From the NCBI GenBank assembly GCA_963836405.1, contig CAWIJL010000012.1:62001-126000 (forward strand): a stretch of 64,000 nt of DNA. The letters run 5' to 3'. The DNA comes from CAWIJJ01 sp963836405 (GTDB lineage: Bacteria > Acidobacteriota > Terriglobia > Bryobacterales > Bryobacteraceae). The notes below the pieces were generated by a model. The model was not told the DNA's origin. It ran no database searches and saw only the letters and a list, made by a program, of their open reading frames with translations. The stretch's first letter is position 1. Each line of letters begins with the position of its first letter. Positions 34,929 through 44,506 of the stretch are shown here, one piece after another. The position numbers and the translations under genes were made by a program.

Positions 34929-35924
34929 ATGATTAAAGTCGAAGGGCTGACCAAGCGCTACGCGCGCACTGTCGCGGTCGACAACATTTCATTCGAAGTC
35001 GAAAAAGGACAGATCGTCGGTTTTCTCGGTCCGAACGGGGCCGGAAAAACCACCACGATGCGCGTCCTCACCTGTTTTCTCCCGCCCACGTCCGGCAAAG
35101 CCACCGTGGCCGGGTTTGACGTCCTGGAGAATCCGCTGGAGGTCAAACGGCGAATCGGCTACCTGCCCGAAACTCCTCCGGTGTATCCCGAAATGGAAGT
35201 GTCCGAGTACCTCGCGTTCGCCGGCCGCCTCAAGGGCATCGCTTCCGCCGACATCGCCCGCCGCGCCGATGAAGCCATCGGACGCTGCGCCCTCGGCGAT
35301 GTGCGCAACAAGCTGATCGGCAAACTCTCCAAAGGCTACCGGCAACGCGTCGGCCTTGCCCAGGCCATCATACATAACCCCGACGTGCTCATCCTAGACG
35401 AGCCCACCAGCGGGCTCGACCCCAAGCAGATCATCGAAATCCGGACCCTGCTCCGCGCGCTCGCAGGGGAGCACACCATCATTCTCAGCACCCACATCCT
35501 TTCCGAAGTGGAGCACTCCTGCCAGCGCGTCCTGATTATCAGCCAGGGCCGCCTGGTGGCGAGCGAAGGGGTTTCCAACCTGACCAACCGCCTGCGCGGC
35601 GCCGAAGCGGTCGCGCTCGAAATCGGCTCCGCTGACGGCCGCCCCGATCCCAGCGATGTCCAGGCGCGCCTCGAACAGGTCTCGGGCGTCAGCCGTGTCG
35701 TCCTCAAGGAGTCTCGCGACGACGGCCGCCTGCACTTCGAAATTGAAAGTTTGCAGGGCCGCCAGATTCGCGCCGACCTCGCCCGCAGCGTCGTCAACGC
35801 CGGCTGGAATCTCAACGAACTCCGCGCCGTCGGCGTCAGCCTGGAAGATATTTTCCTCCAGTTGACTGCCGCCGAGCAGACCGAAGGGGCTCCCGCAAAC
35901 GGTACCGAAGGAGGCTCGAAGTGA
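34929..35924 (+). CDS. ABC transporter ATPase, GldA-like
   Basis: A 331-residue ATP-binding subunit. Walker A is GPNGAGKTT (about 37-45), the signature is LSKGYRQRVGLAQAI, Walker B is VLILDEPTSGLDP and the switch His is in STHILSE. A C-terminal extension (about 225-331) follows the ATPase, as in GldA/NatA types. Its end overlaps the permease start as GTGA. With the next three genes it forms an exporter like the Bacteroidetes gliding ABC system, although gliding itself cannot be inferred. Confidence 0.93.
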   Translation: MIKVEGLTKRYARTVAVDNISFEVEKGQIVGFLGPNGAGKTTTMRVLTCFLPPTSGKATVAGFDVLENPLEVKRRIGYLPETPPVYPEMEVSEYLAFAGRLKGIASADIARRADEAIGRCALGDVRNKLIGKLSKGYRQRVGLAQAIIHNPDVLILDEPTSGLDPKQIIEIRTLLRALAGEHTIILSTHILSEVEHSCQRVLIISQGRLVASEGVSNLTNRLRGAEAVALEIGSADGRPDPSDVQARLEQVSGVSRVVLKESRDDGRLHFEIESLQGRQIRADLARSVVNAGWNLNELRAVGVSLEDIFLQLTAAEQTEGAPANGTEGGSK

Positions 35925-36688
35925 ACCACGTACTTCTCATCTGCCGGAAAGAACTCAAGAGTTACTTCGCATCCCCCATTGCCTATCTTCTGATGGCCTT
36001 CTTCGGACTCATCTTCGGGTTCGGATTCTACACCGCCACGCGCGACCTGCTCCGTTACAGCTTCCAGGCGCAGATGATGGGCCAGCCCCCCACCATGAAT
36101 GTCAATGAACAGGTGATCCGTCCGCTCCTCGGCTTCGCTTCCACCATCGCGCTGTTCCTCATTCCCATGATCACCATGCGCACCTTCGCCGAAGAGAAGC
36201 GCTCCGGCACCATCGAGCTGCTGCTTACCTCGCCCGTCAAGGACATTCACATCATCCTCGGCAAGTGGCTGGGCGCCATGCTGCTCTACATTTGCGTGCT
36301 GGGCATGTCCATGGTCAATATCGCGCTGCTGTTCTTCTGGGGGAAGCCGGACATTCGTCCCGTGCTGGTGGCCTATCTCGGCCTGATCCTTCAGGGCGGC
36401 TGCCTGCTGGCGATCGGCGTCTTCATCTCCACCACCACGCGGAACCAGATCATCGCCGGCGGCGTCACTTTCTTTGTATGTCTGCTGCTCTGGCTGCTAA
36501 GTTGGTTTACAGCATTCGATAATACAGGGTTCGCGCAGGTGATCAATTATCTGTCCATCGTGACTCACTTCGATAACTTCGCCAAAGGCGTGTTAGACAG
36601 TAAGGACGTCGTGTTTTACCTTTCCATGATCTTCTTCTCCCTGTTCATCACTTCGCGGGCGATGGAATCGCTCCGCTGGAGGGCATAA
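35921..36688 (+). CDS. ABC-2 type permease, GldF-like
   Basis: A 255-residue membrane protein with about six hydrophobic segments. It shows ICRKELKSYFASPIAYLLMAFFGLIFGFGFY and MITMRTFAEEKRSGTIELLLTSPVKDIHIILGKWLG, the GldF/NosY-like signature. The GTG start overlaps the ATPase stop by four bases. The stop is followed 2 bases later by the GldG-like gene, so all are coupled. Confidence 0.92.
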   Translation: MNHVLLICRKELKSYFASPIAYLLMAFFGLIFGFGFYTATRDLLRYSFQAQMMGQPPTMNVNEQVIRPLLGFASTIALFLIPMITMRTFAEEKRSGTIELLLTSPVKDIHIILGKWLGAMLLYICVLGMSMVNIALLFFWGKPDIRPVLVAYLGLILQGGCLLAIGVFISTTTRNQIIAGGVTFFVCLLLWLLSWFTAFDNTGFAQVINYLSIVTHFDNFAKGVLDSKDVVFYLSMIFFSLFITSRAMESLRWRA

Positions 36689-36690
36689 GC

Positions 36691-38106
36691 ATGCGCCACG
36701 ACTGGTTGAAGGCGCGGCAGACCAAGTACACGGCTTACGCAGCCGTTTACACCCTGGTAATCGTCGCCGTTCTTGCGGCCATCAATTTCCTGGCCAACCG
36801 CTATCCCAAAACCTACGATTCCACCGCCAACAAGCAGTTCAGCCTCGCCGACCAGACGGTCAAAGTGGTCAAGGGATTGAACCGCGACGTCACCATTTAC
36901 TACTTCGACGACGCCACTCGCTTCCCGCAGGCGCGCGACCTGCTGGACCGCTATGCCGGCCTCTCTCCCAAGCTGCACGTCGATTATGTGGATCCGGTCA
37001 AGAAGCCGCAGCAGGCCAAGAACGCCGGCTTCCAGCGCGATACCAGTATCCTGGTGGACAGCGGCATCAAGAAGGAAGAGGCTAAGACCCTCAGCGAAGA
37101 AGAGGTAACCGGCGCGCTCATCCGCTCCCTCAAGACCGGCGACCGCAATGTTTGTTTCGTCGCGGGCAGCGGCGAGCACGGCATCGACGATACCGGCCGT
37201 TCCGGCTATTCCGCCGTCAAAGAGGCCATCGAACGGAACAACTATAAGACCCGCACCGTGAACCTGCTGCTCGGCAACGCCGCCGCCCCGGCCGGCGCCG
37301 CGGCCGCACCCGCGGCGTCGAAAATGGAGGTTCCCAAGGATTGCACCGTGCTCGTCGTCGGCGGCCCGCAGCACGATTACGTGCAGCCGGAAGCCGACGC
37401 CGTCAAGGCTTTCGTCGAAGGCGGCGGCCACGCCCTGTTCCTGCTCGACCCGCCGCTCAAGACCGGCGGCAGCGAAACCGACGAGGTCACCACCCTGGTC
37501 ACCCTTCTGCAAAGCTGGGGCGTGACGCCGAATAAGGACCTCGTCCTCGATACCAGCGGCATCGGCCAGATTTTCGGACTCGGCCCCGAAGTTCCGCTGG
37601 TGGCCTCCTACGAATCCCACGCCATCGTCAACCAGATGAAGGATGTCGCCACCGCCTACCCGCTGGCCCGATCGCTCGAAGTGAAGAACGGCGACAAAAC
37701 CACCGTCAGCAAGCTGTTCCAAACCGGTGAGAACAGCTTCGCCACCACCAACCTCAGCTCGCCCAGCATCAAGCTCGACCCCAACAAAGACAAGAAAGGA
37801 CCGCTGACCCTCGCCGCGGCCGGCACTTACAACGGAACTCCGCCGGGGCGGTTCGTCGTGGTCGGCAGCTCGCTTTGGGTGGCGAACAGTTTCATCCGCT
37901 TCAACGGCAACCGCGACATGCTGCTCAATATGATCAACTGGCTCACCGCGGACGAAGACCTCATCTCCATCCGACCTAAGGCCGCGGACGACCGGCCGCT
38001 CAACATGAGCGCGCAGAAACTCAATCTGGTCTTCTGGCTCAGTGTCGTGTTCTTTCCGCTGGCGGTGGTCGGGGCCGGCCTCGCTACGTGGTGGAAGAGG
38101 AGATAG
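36691..38106 (+). CDS. GldG-like ABC-associated protein
   Basis: A 471-residue membrane-anchored protein with an N-terminal helix (about 17-35), a large periplasmic domain of the ABC-transporter auxiliary type (pfam09822: NKQFSLADQTVKVVKGLNRDVTIYYF, VCFVAGSGEHGIDDTGRSGYSAVKEAIERNNYKTRTVNLL, VVGGPQHDY) and a C-terminal helix (about 445-465). An Ala/Pro-rich stretch at about 195-210 is a linker. It is the third gene of the exporter cluster and ends one base before the DUF4340 gene. Confidence 0.9.
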   Translation: MRHDWLKARQTKYTAYAAVYTLVIVAVLAAINFLANRYPKTYDSTANKQFSLADQTVKVVKGLNRDVTIYYFDDATRFPQARDLLDRYAGLSPKLHVDYVDPVKKPQQAKNAGFQRDTSILVDSGIKKEEAKTLSEEEVTGALIRSLKTGDRNVCFVAGSGEHGIDDTGRSGYSAVKEAIERNNYKTRTVNLLLGNAAAPAGAAAAPAASKMEVPKDCTVLVVGGPQHDYVQPEADAVKAFVEGGGHALFLLDPPLKTGGSETDEVTTLVTLLQSWGVTPNKDLVLDTSGIGQIFGLGPEVPLVASYESHAIVNQMKDVATAYPLARSLEVKNGDKTTVSKLFQTGENSFATTNLSSPSIKLDPNKDKKGPLTLAAAGTYNGTPPGRFVVVGSSLWVANSFIRFNGNRDMLLNMINWLTADEDLISIRPKAADDRPLNMSAQKLNLVFWLSVVFFPLAVVGAGLATWWKRR

Positions 38107-38107
38107 C

Positions 38108-39404
38108 ATGAAGCCGAAGGGACTACTCATCGCGGTCGTTCTTTTGGCTGTTCTGGGCGGCCTGGTCTACTGGTCCAACAAGAAGCAGGCCGCCACCTCG
38201 ACCGACAACGCCAACCAACTGCTCTCTATCCCCGACGATCAGTTCCAGCAGATCCAAATCAAGAAGGTCACGGGCGAAGTGCAGAACGCTGGTTCGCGAA
38301 GACGGCAAGTGGAAGCTCACCCAGCCCCAGCAATTGCCCGCCGACCAGGACGCCGTCGCTTCCATCGTGTCCACTATCGGTTCGCTCAACTGGGACAAGG
38401 TGGTCGAGGACAACGTGTCCGACCTCTCCCCCTACGGCCTCAAGGACCCCACGCTGGACATCGAAATCAAACGCAAGGACGGCAAGACCGACCAACTCCT
38501 GATCGGCGACGATATTCCCACCGGCAACGGCGCCTACGCCAAGCTCGGCAACAGCACGCGCATTGTGACCGTCTCCTCGGTCGTCAAGTCCAGCGTCGAT
38601 AAACGCCCCGACGACCTCCGCGACAAACGCCTCCTCACTTTCGATTCCGACAAGCTCACGCGCGTCGAGTTGCAATCCCGGGGGCAGACCATCGAGTTCG
38701 GCAAAAACGGTCAGAATGAGTGGCAGATCGTGAAGCCCCGCCCGCTCCGCGCCGACAACTCCCAGGTGGAATCGCTGGTGTCCAAACTCAAAGACGCCAA
38801 AATGGACATGGCCGATGCCGCCGACCCGGCCAAGGGCTACGCCGCCGCGCCCAGGCTGGCCACCGTCTCCTTCACCGACTCCTCCGGCACCCAGACTATC
38901 GAGATTCACATGGATGCGGACAAGACGAACGTGTATGCGAAATCCTCGGCTGTGGCGGGCGTCTACAAGACGGGCAACGACGTCGCCGACGCCATAGAAC
39001 ATAGCCTGGACGATTTCCGCAACCACAAGGTCTTCGATTTCGGCTTCACCGATCCTACCCAGATCGAGATCAAAGGCGTCACCTACGTCAAGAAAGGCGA
39101 CAAGTGGACCTCCGGCGGCAAAAACATGAACAACACCGCCGTTCAGACCGTGATCGACAGACTGCGGGACCTCTCGGCCACCGGCTTCGCCGACTCCAAG
39201 AGCGGCGGCGAGCCGTACCTCACCGCCTCCGTTACCGCCAACAAGCACGTCGAGAAAGTCACCATCTTCCGCAGCGGCAACGAATATTGGGCGAAGCGCG
39301 AAGGCGATCCCAGCATCTACTTATTGAACGCCGGCAGCGTCCCGGAACTCGAAACGGCGGCGCAGCAGATCAAAGAGGACAAGCCGGAGCCCGCCAAGAA
39401 GTAA
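38108..39404 (+). CDS. DUF4340-domain protein of the exporter cluster, one frameshift
   Basis: An exported protein of about 431 residues. The N-terminal helix is KGLLIAVVLLAVLGGLVYWSN, followed by DUF4340 repeats. The frame breaks at about 38287-38292: the first frame reaches KVTGEVQN and the next continues LVREDGKWKLTQPQQLPADQDAV, the expected DUF4340 beginning. One extra base explains it. The rest is intact to KEDKPEPAKK. DUF4340 proteins occur with GldG-like proteins and probably form the periplasmic part of the transporter. A sequencing error is the simplest reading. Confidence 0.87.
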
Positions 39405-39429
39405 TTCGCGCGGCGGCCCCGCGATTCGC

Positions 39430-40743
39430 ATGAACGGCCTTCTTACCGACCTTTACGAGCTCACCATGGCCGCCGCGTACTACGAGAGCGGCAAGATCGA
39501 AGAGAAGGCCACCTTTGAGTTCACCTTCCGCCGGCTCCCCGAAAACCGTAACTTTCTTCTGGCCGCAGGCCTGCAACAGGCGGTCGAATACCTTCAGAAC
39601 TTCCGCATCGCCAAGGAAGAGATCGACTATCTCCGCGGACTCGCTCAGTTCCGCCTCGTCTCTCCCGGTTTCTGGGAGTACCTTGCCTGCCTGCGTTTCA
39701 CCGGCGACCTGTTTGCCGTACCCGAAGGCACTCCCCTCTTTCCCGACGAGCCAGTTCTGTCCGTGCGGGCCCCCATCGCGGAAGCGCAGATTCCGGAAAC
39801 CTGGCTGCTCTCCGCTGTCGGCTTCCAGACCATGGTGGCCAGCAAGTCGGTGCGCAGCGTGCTTGCGGCGGAGGGCCGGCCCGTTGTCGAGTTCGGCACC
39901 CGCCGCGCGCATACGCCGGACGCCGGCGTCCTCGGCGCGCGTGCCGCCTATATAGCCGGCTGCATGGGCACCAGCAACACCCTCGCTGGTTTTCGCTTCG
40001 GCATCCCCGTGATGGGCACCTCCGCGCACTCGTGGGTCATGTCGTTCCCCTGCGAAATCGAAGCGTTCCGCAAGCTCCAGCGCGTGCTCGGCGAAGCCAC
40101 TGTGCAACTTCTCGATACGTACGATCCGGCACGGGGCGCCCGCAACGCCGCCAAGCTCGGACCGCCTCTCTGGGGCGTGCGCATCGACAGCGGAGATTTC
40201 GTCGCTGTCTCGCGCGAAGTGCGCCGCATCCTCGACGACGCTGGCCTCTCGGAAGCGCGCATCATGGCTTCCGGCGACCTGGACGAAACGCGCATCCGCG
40301 AATTGGTGGCCGCCGGCGCGCCTATCGATTCCTTCGGCGTTGGGACGCAACTCGCCACGTCCGCCGACGCGCCTGCCATGAGCGCCACCTACAAATTGGT
40401 GGAGCTGGACATCAGCGGCATCAAGCGTTTCACCGCCAAGTACAGCGAAGACAAGATTTCCGTTCCCGGCGCCAAGCAGGTATTCCGCGATGTGGCGCGC
40501 GATGTGATCGCCCGCTCCGGCGAGTGCGGCAAAGGCGAGGCGCTACTGCGGCCCGTGCTGCTCGGCGGCCGCCTTGTCGAACCGCTGCCCTCGCTCGAGC
40601 AGTCCCGCGCCCGCGCCGCCGAATCCGTCGCGCGCCTCTCGCCCGCGCTGCGTCAACTCGAAACCGCCGAACCCCACGCCGTCATCTTCAGCCGCGAACT
40701 GCGCGAACTGATCGAACAGACGCGCAGGAACCTGCTCGCATGA
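39430..40743 (+). CDS. pncB: Nicotinate phosphoribosyltransferase
   Basis: A 437-residue enzyme that makes nicotinate mononucleotide from nicotinate and PRPP in NAD salvage. Landmarks are LLTDLYELTMAAAYYESG, ATFEFTFRRLPENRNFLLAAGL, EFGTRRAHTPDAG, GTSNTLAGFRFGIPVMGTSAHSWVMSF (with the regulatory His) and GVRIDSGDF. The stop overlaps the start of the nicotinamidase-like gene as ATGA. Both steps from nicotinamide to NaMN are thus coupled. Confidence 0.95.
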   Translation: MNGLLTDLYELTMAAAYYESGKIEEKATFEFTFRRLPENRNFLLAAGLQQAVEYLQNFRIAKEEIDYLRGLAQFRLVSPGFWEYLACLRFTGDLFAVPEGTPLFPDEPVLSVRAPIAEAQIPETWLLSAVGFQTMVASKSVRSVLAAEGRPVVEFGTRRAHTPDAGVLGARAAYIAGCMGTSNTLAGFRFGIPVMGTSAHSWVMSFPCEIEAFRKLQRVLGEATVQLLDTYDPARGARNAAKLGPPLWGVRIDSGDFVAVSREVRRILDDAGLSEARIMASGDLDETRIRELVAAGAPIDSFGVGTQLATSADAPAMSATYKLVELDISGIKRFTAKYSEDKISVPGAKQVFRDVARDVIARSGECGKGEALLRPVLLGGRLVEPLPSLEQSRARAAESVARLSPALRQLETAEPHAVIFSRELRELIEQTRRNLLA

Positions 40744-41324
40744 AAACCGTATTCTTCGACATCGACACGCAGCTCGACTTCCTCTACCCGGCCGGCGCCC
40801 TCTATGTTCCCGGCGCGGAGCGCGTGGTCCCCGCCATTGCCGCGCTCAACCGCTTCGCCGCCGCGCTAGGCTTCCCCGTAGTCTCCACCACCGACGCCCA
40901 CGCCGAGGACGACCGCGAGTTCCAGTCGTGGCCGCCCCACTGCATCGCCGGGACCCACGGCCAGCGAAAAGCCGAAAGCACCTTGCTCGACCGCCGCGTC
41001 GTGATCCCTTGCAGCGAGTCCGAATTCGATTTGGCGGACGCCCGCCAGATTATCCTCGAGAAGCAGACCGTCAATGTGTGGGAGGCTCCCAACGTGGCGC
41101 GAGTGATCGAGCGCCTCGATGCCGACCGCTACGTCGTATATGGAGTCGTCACCGAGATCTGCGTCCTGTTCGCCGCGCGCGGCCTCCTCGCCACCGGCAA
41201 GCTCGTCACCGTCGTCACCGACGCGGTCGAAACACTCAAAGCGGAGGACTCCGCGCGTGCCCTCGATGAGATCCGCGCCGCTGGAGGCCGGCTTTCCACC
41301 GTCTCTCAAATCTGCGCCGCCTGA
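40740..41324 (+). CDS. pncA: Isochorismatase-fold cysteine hydrolase, probable nicotinamidase
   Basis: A 194-residue hydrolase. The catalytic triad is Asp9 (FFDIDTQLDFLYPAGAL), Lys in LEKQTVNVW and Cys in VVYGVVTEICVLFAARGLL. DAHAEDDREFQSWPPHCIAGT carries the metal-site Asp/His pattern of nicotinamidases. Start overlap with pncB strongly suggests conversion of nicotinamide to nicotinate. The symbol rests on context plus motifs. Confidence 0.85.
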   Translation: MKTVFFDIDTQLDFLYPAGALYVPGAERVVPAIAALNRFAAALGFPVVSTTDAHAEDDREFQSWPPHCIAGTHGQRKAESTLLDRRVVIPCSESEFDLADARQIILEKQTVNVWEAPNVARVIERLDADRYVVYGVVTEICVLFAARGLLATGKLVTVVTDAVETLKAEDSARALDEIRAAGGRLSTVSQICAA

Positions 41325-41829
41325 ACGGCAGGCGTTAGCTGCTGCTTTTTCCATAAATTTCCCGCTTGCTGTGAACGTCTGAGCACCTTACCCAGTTGCC
41401 ACAGACGTAAGCCGGTTGGCGAACATACTCTCGCAGGCCTTCCGTGTATAACAATTCACCGCTATTGTGTTTGCTCTGGCGTAGAGTTGTTAATCAGCGG
41501 GTTTGATCCTGTCGCATTGGATCCACGGCGTGGCCGGATATCGCGGTAGATGATGCCCGTTGGGCGTCAGCGGCGATACCGCATGCACGGATCATGAGAC
41601 CGCGAAACGCATGCGCGATGCCGCGCATCTGAATCCGGCCGGCGGCATGCACGCCGACGATATCGCCTATCCTTCGATAGACGGTCCCAGCCCGTTCTCC
41701 CACCCGCTTTGCCAGAACACTTCCCGCGACGGGAAGTTTCTGGGCAACGAAGCACCGCCGAATTTCGACAATGACAAAACACTTCGCCAGGCGGACCGCG
41801 CCGCGCCGGCCGATTCGTCGAAGAAATGA
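41325..41829. other. Mostly non-coding interval, 505 bases
   Basis: Starts just after pncA, where CGCCTG-AACGG-CAGGCG (41318-41334) forms a short hairpin followed 13 bases later by five T, a weak terminator. A TTG-initiated frame from 41560 to 41829 (89 residues) ends one base before the ctaB start. It contains no recognisable domain and may be chance. No RNA gene was seen. Confidence 0.4.
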
Positions 41830-42575
41830 ATGCGGAAATATCTGGAACTGACGAAGCCGCGCATAACATGGTTGATCGTGGTCAGCACGGCCATAGGTTA
41901 CTATTTCGGCCTGCCATCGGCTGGAAATTGGACTTACTTCCCGCCCGGGTTGATCGGGCGGCGCCCCGCCGCGCGTTGTGGTTCGGAATCGCAGTTTCCC
42001 TCGCCGGATTCGTTGAACTCGCCGCGGCCGTGAACTGGCTTTCCGCCTGGCTCGGCATGGCCACGCTGCTGTCCTATCTGCTGATTTACACCCCCCTCAA
42101 ACGACGGTCCTGGCTGTCCACCACTGTAGGAGCAATCCCCGGCGCAATGCCGCCCGTCATCGGTGTCGCGGCCGCTGGCGGTACAGCGGCGGTCAAAGCC
42201 GCCGCGCTCTTCACGATTCTTTTCGTCTGGCAGTTCCCGCACTTCTATTCGATCGCCTGGATGTACAAGGAAGATTATGGCCGCGCCGGCATTCGCATGC
42301 TCCCGGTAGTCGAGCCGGACTGCCGGTCCACCGCACGGAAAATGCTGCTCTGGTCTTTGGCCCTGATTCCTGCCAGTTTTGTGCCGGCCCTGCTCGGAAT
42401 GACGGGAGTCGTCTATACCTTCGGCTCTCTGATTCTGGGAGGGTGGCTCGTCATGTCCTCATTGCGGGTGGTGCTTCAAGCGTCACGGCTTCACGCAAGG
42501 GCAGTCTTGCTGGCGTCCGTCATCTACCTTCCTCTGATCTATGGATTACTGCTGCTGGACCGTCCCGGCATCTGA
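41830..42575 (+). pseudogene. ctaB: Protoheme IX farnesyltransferase with internal deletion
   Basis: CtaB makes heme O for terminal oxidases and is usually about 290-300 residues. The start MRKYLELTKPRITWLIVVSTAIGYYFG is normal. At about 41955-41965 the frame changes and coding resumes at PRRALWFGIAVSLAGFVELAAAVNWLSAWLGMATLLSYLLIYTPLKRRSWL, then the second site YKEDYGRAGIRML and the normal end. About 40 residues between are missing, including the NxxxDxxxD motif for magnesium-farnesyl diphosphate. The combined length is about 247. The product would be inactive. Real deletion and assembly collapse are both possible. No oxidase gene is adjacent. Confidence 0.82.
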
Positions 42576-42823
42576 CCGGTCTGCTACGTCGTCGCGTCGC
42601 TCCTAACCACCTCGGTACGCCAGTCGTTCGACTACCTACGCTACCGGCGACAGCCAGGAATTCCAGGGTTTCACGATTGACCGCGTCAGCTGCCGCATCA
42701 AGCAGCCACTGAGCGGCCGGTAGTTTACTGGTGGGGAATTCCGGCGCCGGCGGTTCGCGCCGCGCGCGGTCCATCCCAACCGCCCGGATTTTGCTGTATC
42801 GTATCTGGCAGGGTATATGGGTG

Positions 42824-44215
42824 ATGAGTGAAACGAAGAATGCCACATCGCGCCGCGCGTTTCTGAAAGACAGCGGCCGCTTAGCCGGGGCGTCCACCCT
42901 GGCCGGTATGACCCTGCCGTATGTTCATGCGGCGGAGGACAACACGATTCAACTGGCGCTGGTGGGATGCGGCGGCCGCGGGACGGGAGCCGCCGAGAAT
43001 GCGCTGGGCATCAAGAACGGCCCCATCAAGCTGGTGGCGATGGCGGACGTCTTTCCGCAAAAACTGAGCGACAGCCACGGGCGGCTGCGCGGACGGTTCG
43101 CCTCGCAGATGGACGTTACGCAAGAGCGGCAATTCATCGGGTTCGACGCTTTCCGCAAGGCGATGGATGCGCTGAAGCCGGGTGACGTCGTGATTCTGGC
43201 TACGCCCCCCGCGTTTCGCTGGGTGCATTTCCGTTATGCCATCGACAAGGGCCTGAATGTCTTTATGGAGAAGCCGGTGACGGTGGATGGCCCGACCACG
43301 CGTCGCATGATCGCGCTGGCGGAGGAGGCAGGACGGAAGAACCTGAAAGTCGGGGTCGGACTGATGGTTCGCCATTGCCGTGCGCGGCAGGAACTGCTGC
43401 GCCGGATTCAGGACGGGCAAATCGGCGACATCGTCGCCATGCGCGGGTACCGCATGGGATCCGGCGGTGGCACGGCTACGGTGAAGCCGGAGGGCATCAC
43501 GGAGTTGCTGCACCAGATCCGCTCGTTTCACGCGTTCCTGTGGCTGAGCGGCGGCGTCTTCAGCGATTACTACATTCACCAGATCGACGAGCTCTCGTGG
43601 ATGAAGGGCGCGTGGCCGGTGGAGGCGATGGCGATCGGGGGGCGTCACTACCGGGGGAGTTCGGTGGATCAGAACTTCGATGTATACGCGGTGCAGTACA
43701 CGTATCCGGACGGGACGAAGCTGTTCTTCGACGGCCGCAACATGCCGGGCGTCCACAACGAGTTCGCCAGCTACATTCACGGCACGAAGGGGTCGGCGGT
43801 GGTGTCAACCAATTCACACACGCCGGGTCGGACCCGCATCTACAAGGGGCAGAGCATTCCGCGGTGGGGAACCGGGCAAAAGGAGCCCGCGCCGGAGAAT
43901 CTGGAATGGGCTTTTCCGCAGCCCGAGCGTTCGCCCTACGACTGGGAGTGGGACGACCTGATCGCGGCCATTCGGGAAAACAAGCCGTACAACGAAGTGA
44001 AGCGTGGGGCCGAAGCGAGCCTGGTGGCATCCATGGGCCGGTTCGCGGCGCACACGGGACAGCTTGTCACTTTCGATCAGATGCTGAACCACGATCACGA
44101 GTTCGCACCGGACGCGGACAAACTGACGATGGAAGGCGCCTCCCCACTGCGGGCGGGTCCCGACGGCAAATACCCGGTACCCGAGCCCGGCATCAAGAAG
44201 AATCGCGAATACTGA
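42824..44215 (+). CDS. Gfo/Idh/MocA-family oxidoreductase, Tat-exported
   Basis: A 463-residue NAD(P)-binding oxidoreductase with a twin-arginine-type signal (TSRRAFLKDSGRLAGASTLAG). The Rossmann domain (about 45-170) has LALVGCGGRGTGAAENAL and the dehydrogenase signature MEKPVTVDGPT. The C-terminal half (about 180-430) is the alpha/beta domain with HQIDELSWMKGAWPVEAMAIGGRHYRG. Exported Gfo/Idh/MocA proteins are abundant in Acidobacteria and act on unknown sugars. ATG 42824 has a GGGT element nearby and starts at the signal. The frame is open further left. Confidence 0.9.
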   Translation: MSETKNATSRRAFLKDSGRLAGASTLAGMTLPYVHAAEDNTIQLALVGCGGRGTGAAENALGIKNGPIKLVAMADVFPQKLSDSHGRLRGRFASQMDVTQERQFIGFDAFRKAMDALKPGDVVILATPPAFRWVHFRYAIDKGLNVFMEKPVTVDGPTTRRMIALAEEAGRKNLKVGVGLMVRHCRARQELLRRIQDGQIGDIVAMRGYRMGSGGGTATVKPEGITELLHQIRSFHAFLWLSGGVFSDYYIHQIDELSWMKGAWPVEAMAIGGRHYRGSSVDQNFDVYAVQYTYPDGTKLFFDGRNMPGVHNEFASYIHGTKGSAVVSTNSHTPGRTRIYKGQSIPRWGTGQKEPAPENLEWAFPQPERSPYDWEWDDLIAAIRENKPYNEVKRGAEASLVASMGRFAAHTGQLVTFDQMLNHDHEFAPDADKLTMEGASPLRAGPDGKYPVPEPGIKKNREY

Positions 44216-44246
44216 ACTCCGCCAGATCGCGCAGCCGCCCTGCCCT

Positions 44247-44336
44247 TTACCGGCGGGCGGCCGGCGGCGGATGGGCGATCATCGACAGGAACAACGCCAA
44301 AACCACGCCGCTGAACATCGCGTATACGACCCACAT
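44247..44336 (-). CDS. 29-residue single-helix membrane protein
   Basis: A very small gene. The product reads MWVVYAMFSGVVLALFLSM then IAHPPPAARR: one hydrophobic helix (about 3-20) and a Pro/Arg tail. The support is a near-perfect ribosome site, AGAGGAGG, ending 10 bases before ATG 44336, and the product being a clean transmembrane helix. It sits antisense between the Gfo/Idh/MocA gene and the cytochrome c gene. The start MW plus helix resembles small oxidase accessory subunits, but no homology is claimed. Confidence 0.5.
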   Translation of the reverse strand: MWVVYAMFSGVVLALFLSMIAHPPPAARR

Positions 44337-44506
44337 AAATCGATTTCCTCCTCTACTTACAAGACGCGCAGTTTTCCGGCGAAAACGGTCACTCTATTTG
44401 CAAATCTTCCCGGCACGCGAGTCCCGGGCCCCTTGGCACGCGGATTTGATTTCCGGCAGCCTTCTGAAGTATCTTGACTCTGACCATTGCGCACGACTGG
44501 GTACAT

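Noticed and set aside
37260..37330. Ala/Pro-rich low-complexity DNA in the GldG-like gene as a repeat
   Set aside because: It is a short linker within one protein. No repeating unit extends to the DNA level.
36616..38130. Leftward open frame of 504 codons opposite the GldG-like gene
   Set aside because: Antisense to a well-supported transporter gene, with a His/Gly/Val-rich composition typical of shadow frames.
41560..41829. 89-codon frame before ctaB as a gene
   Set aside because: TTG start, no ribosome site, no recognised domain and unusual composition. It is left as part of the intergenic description.
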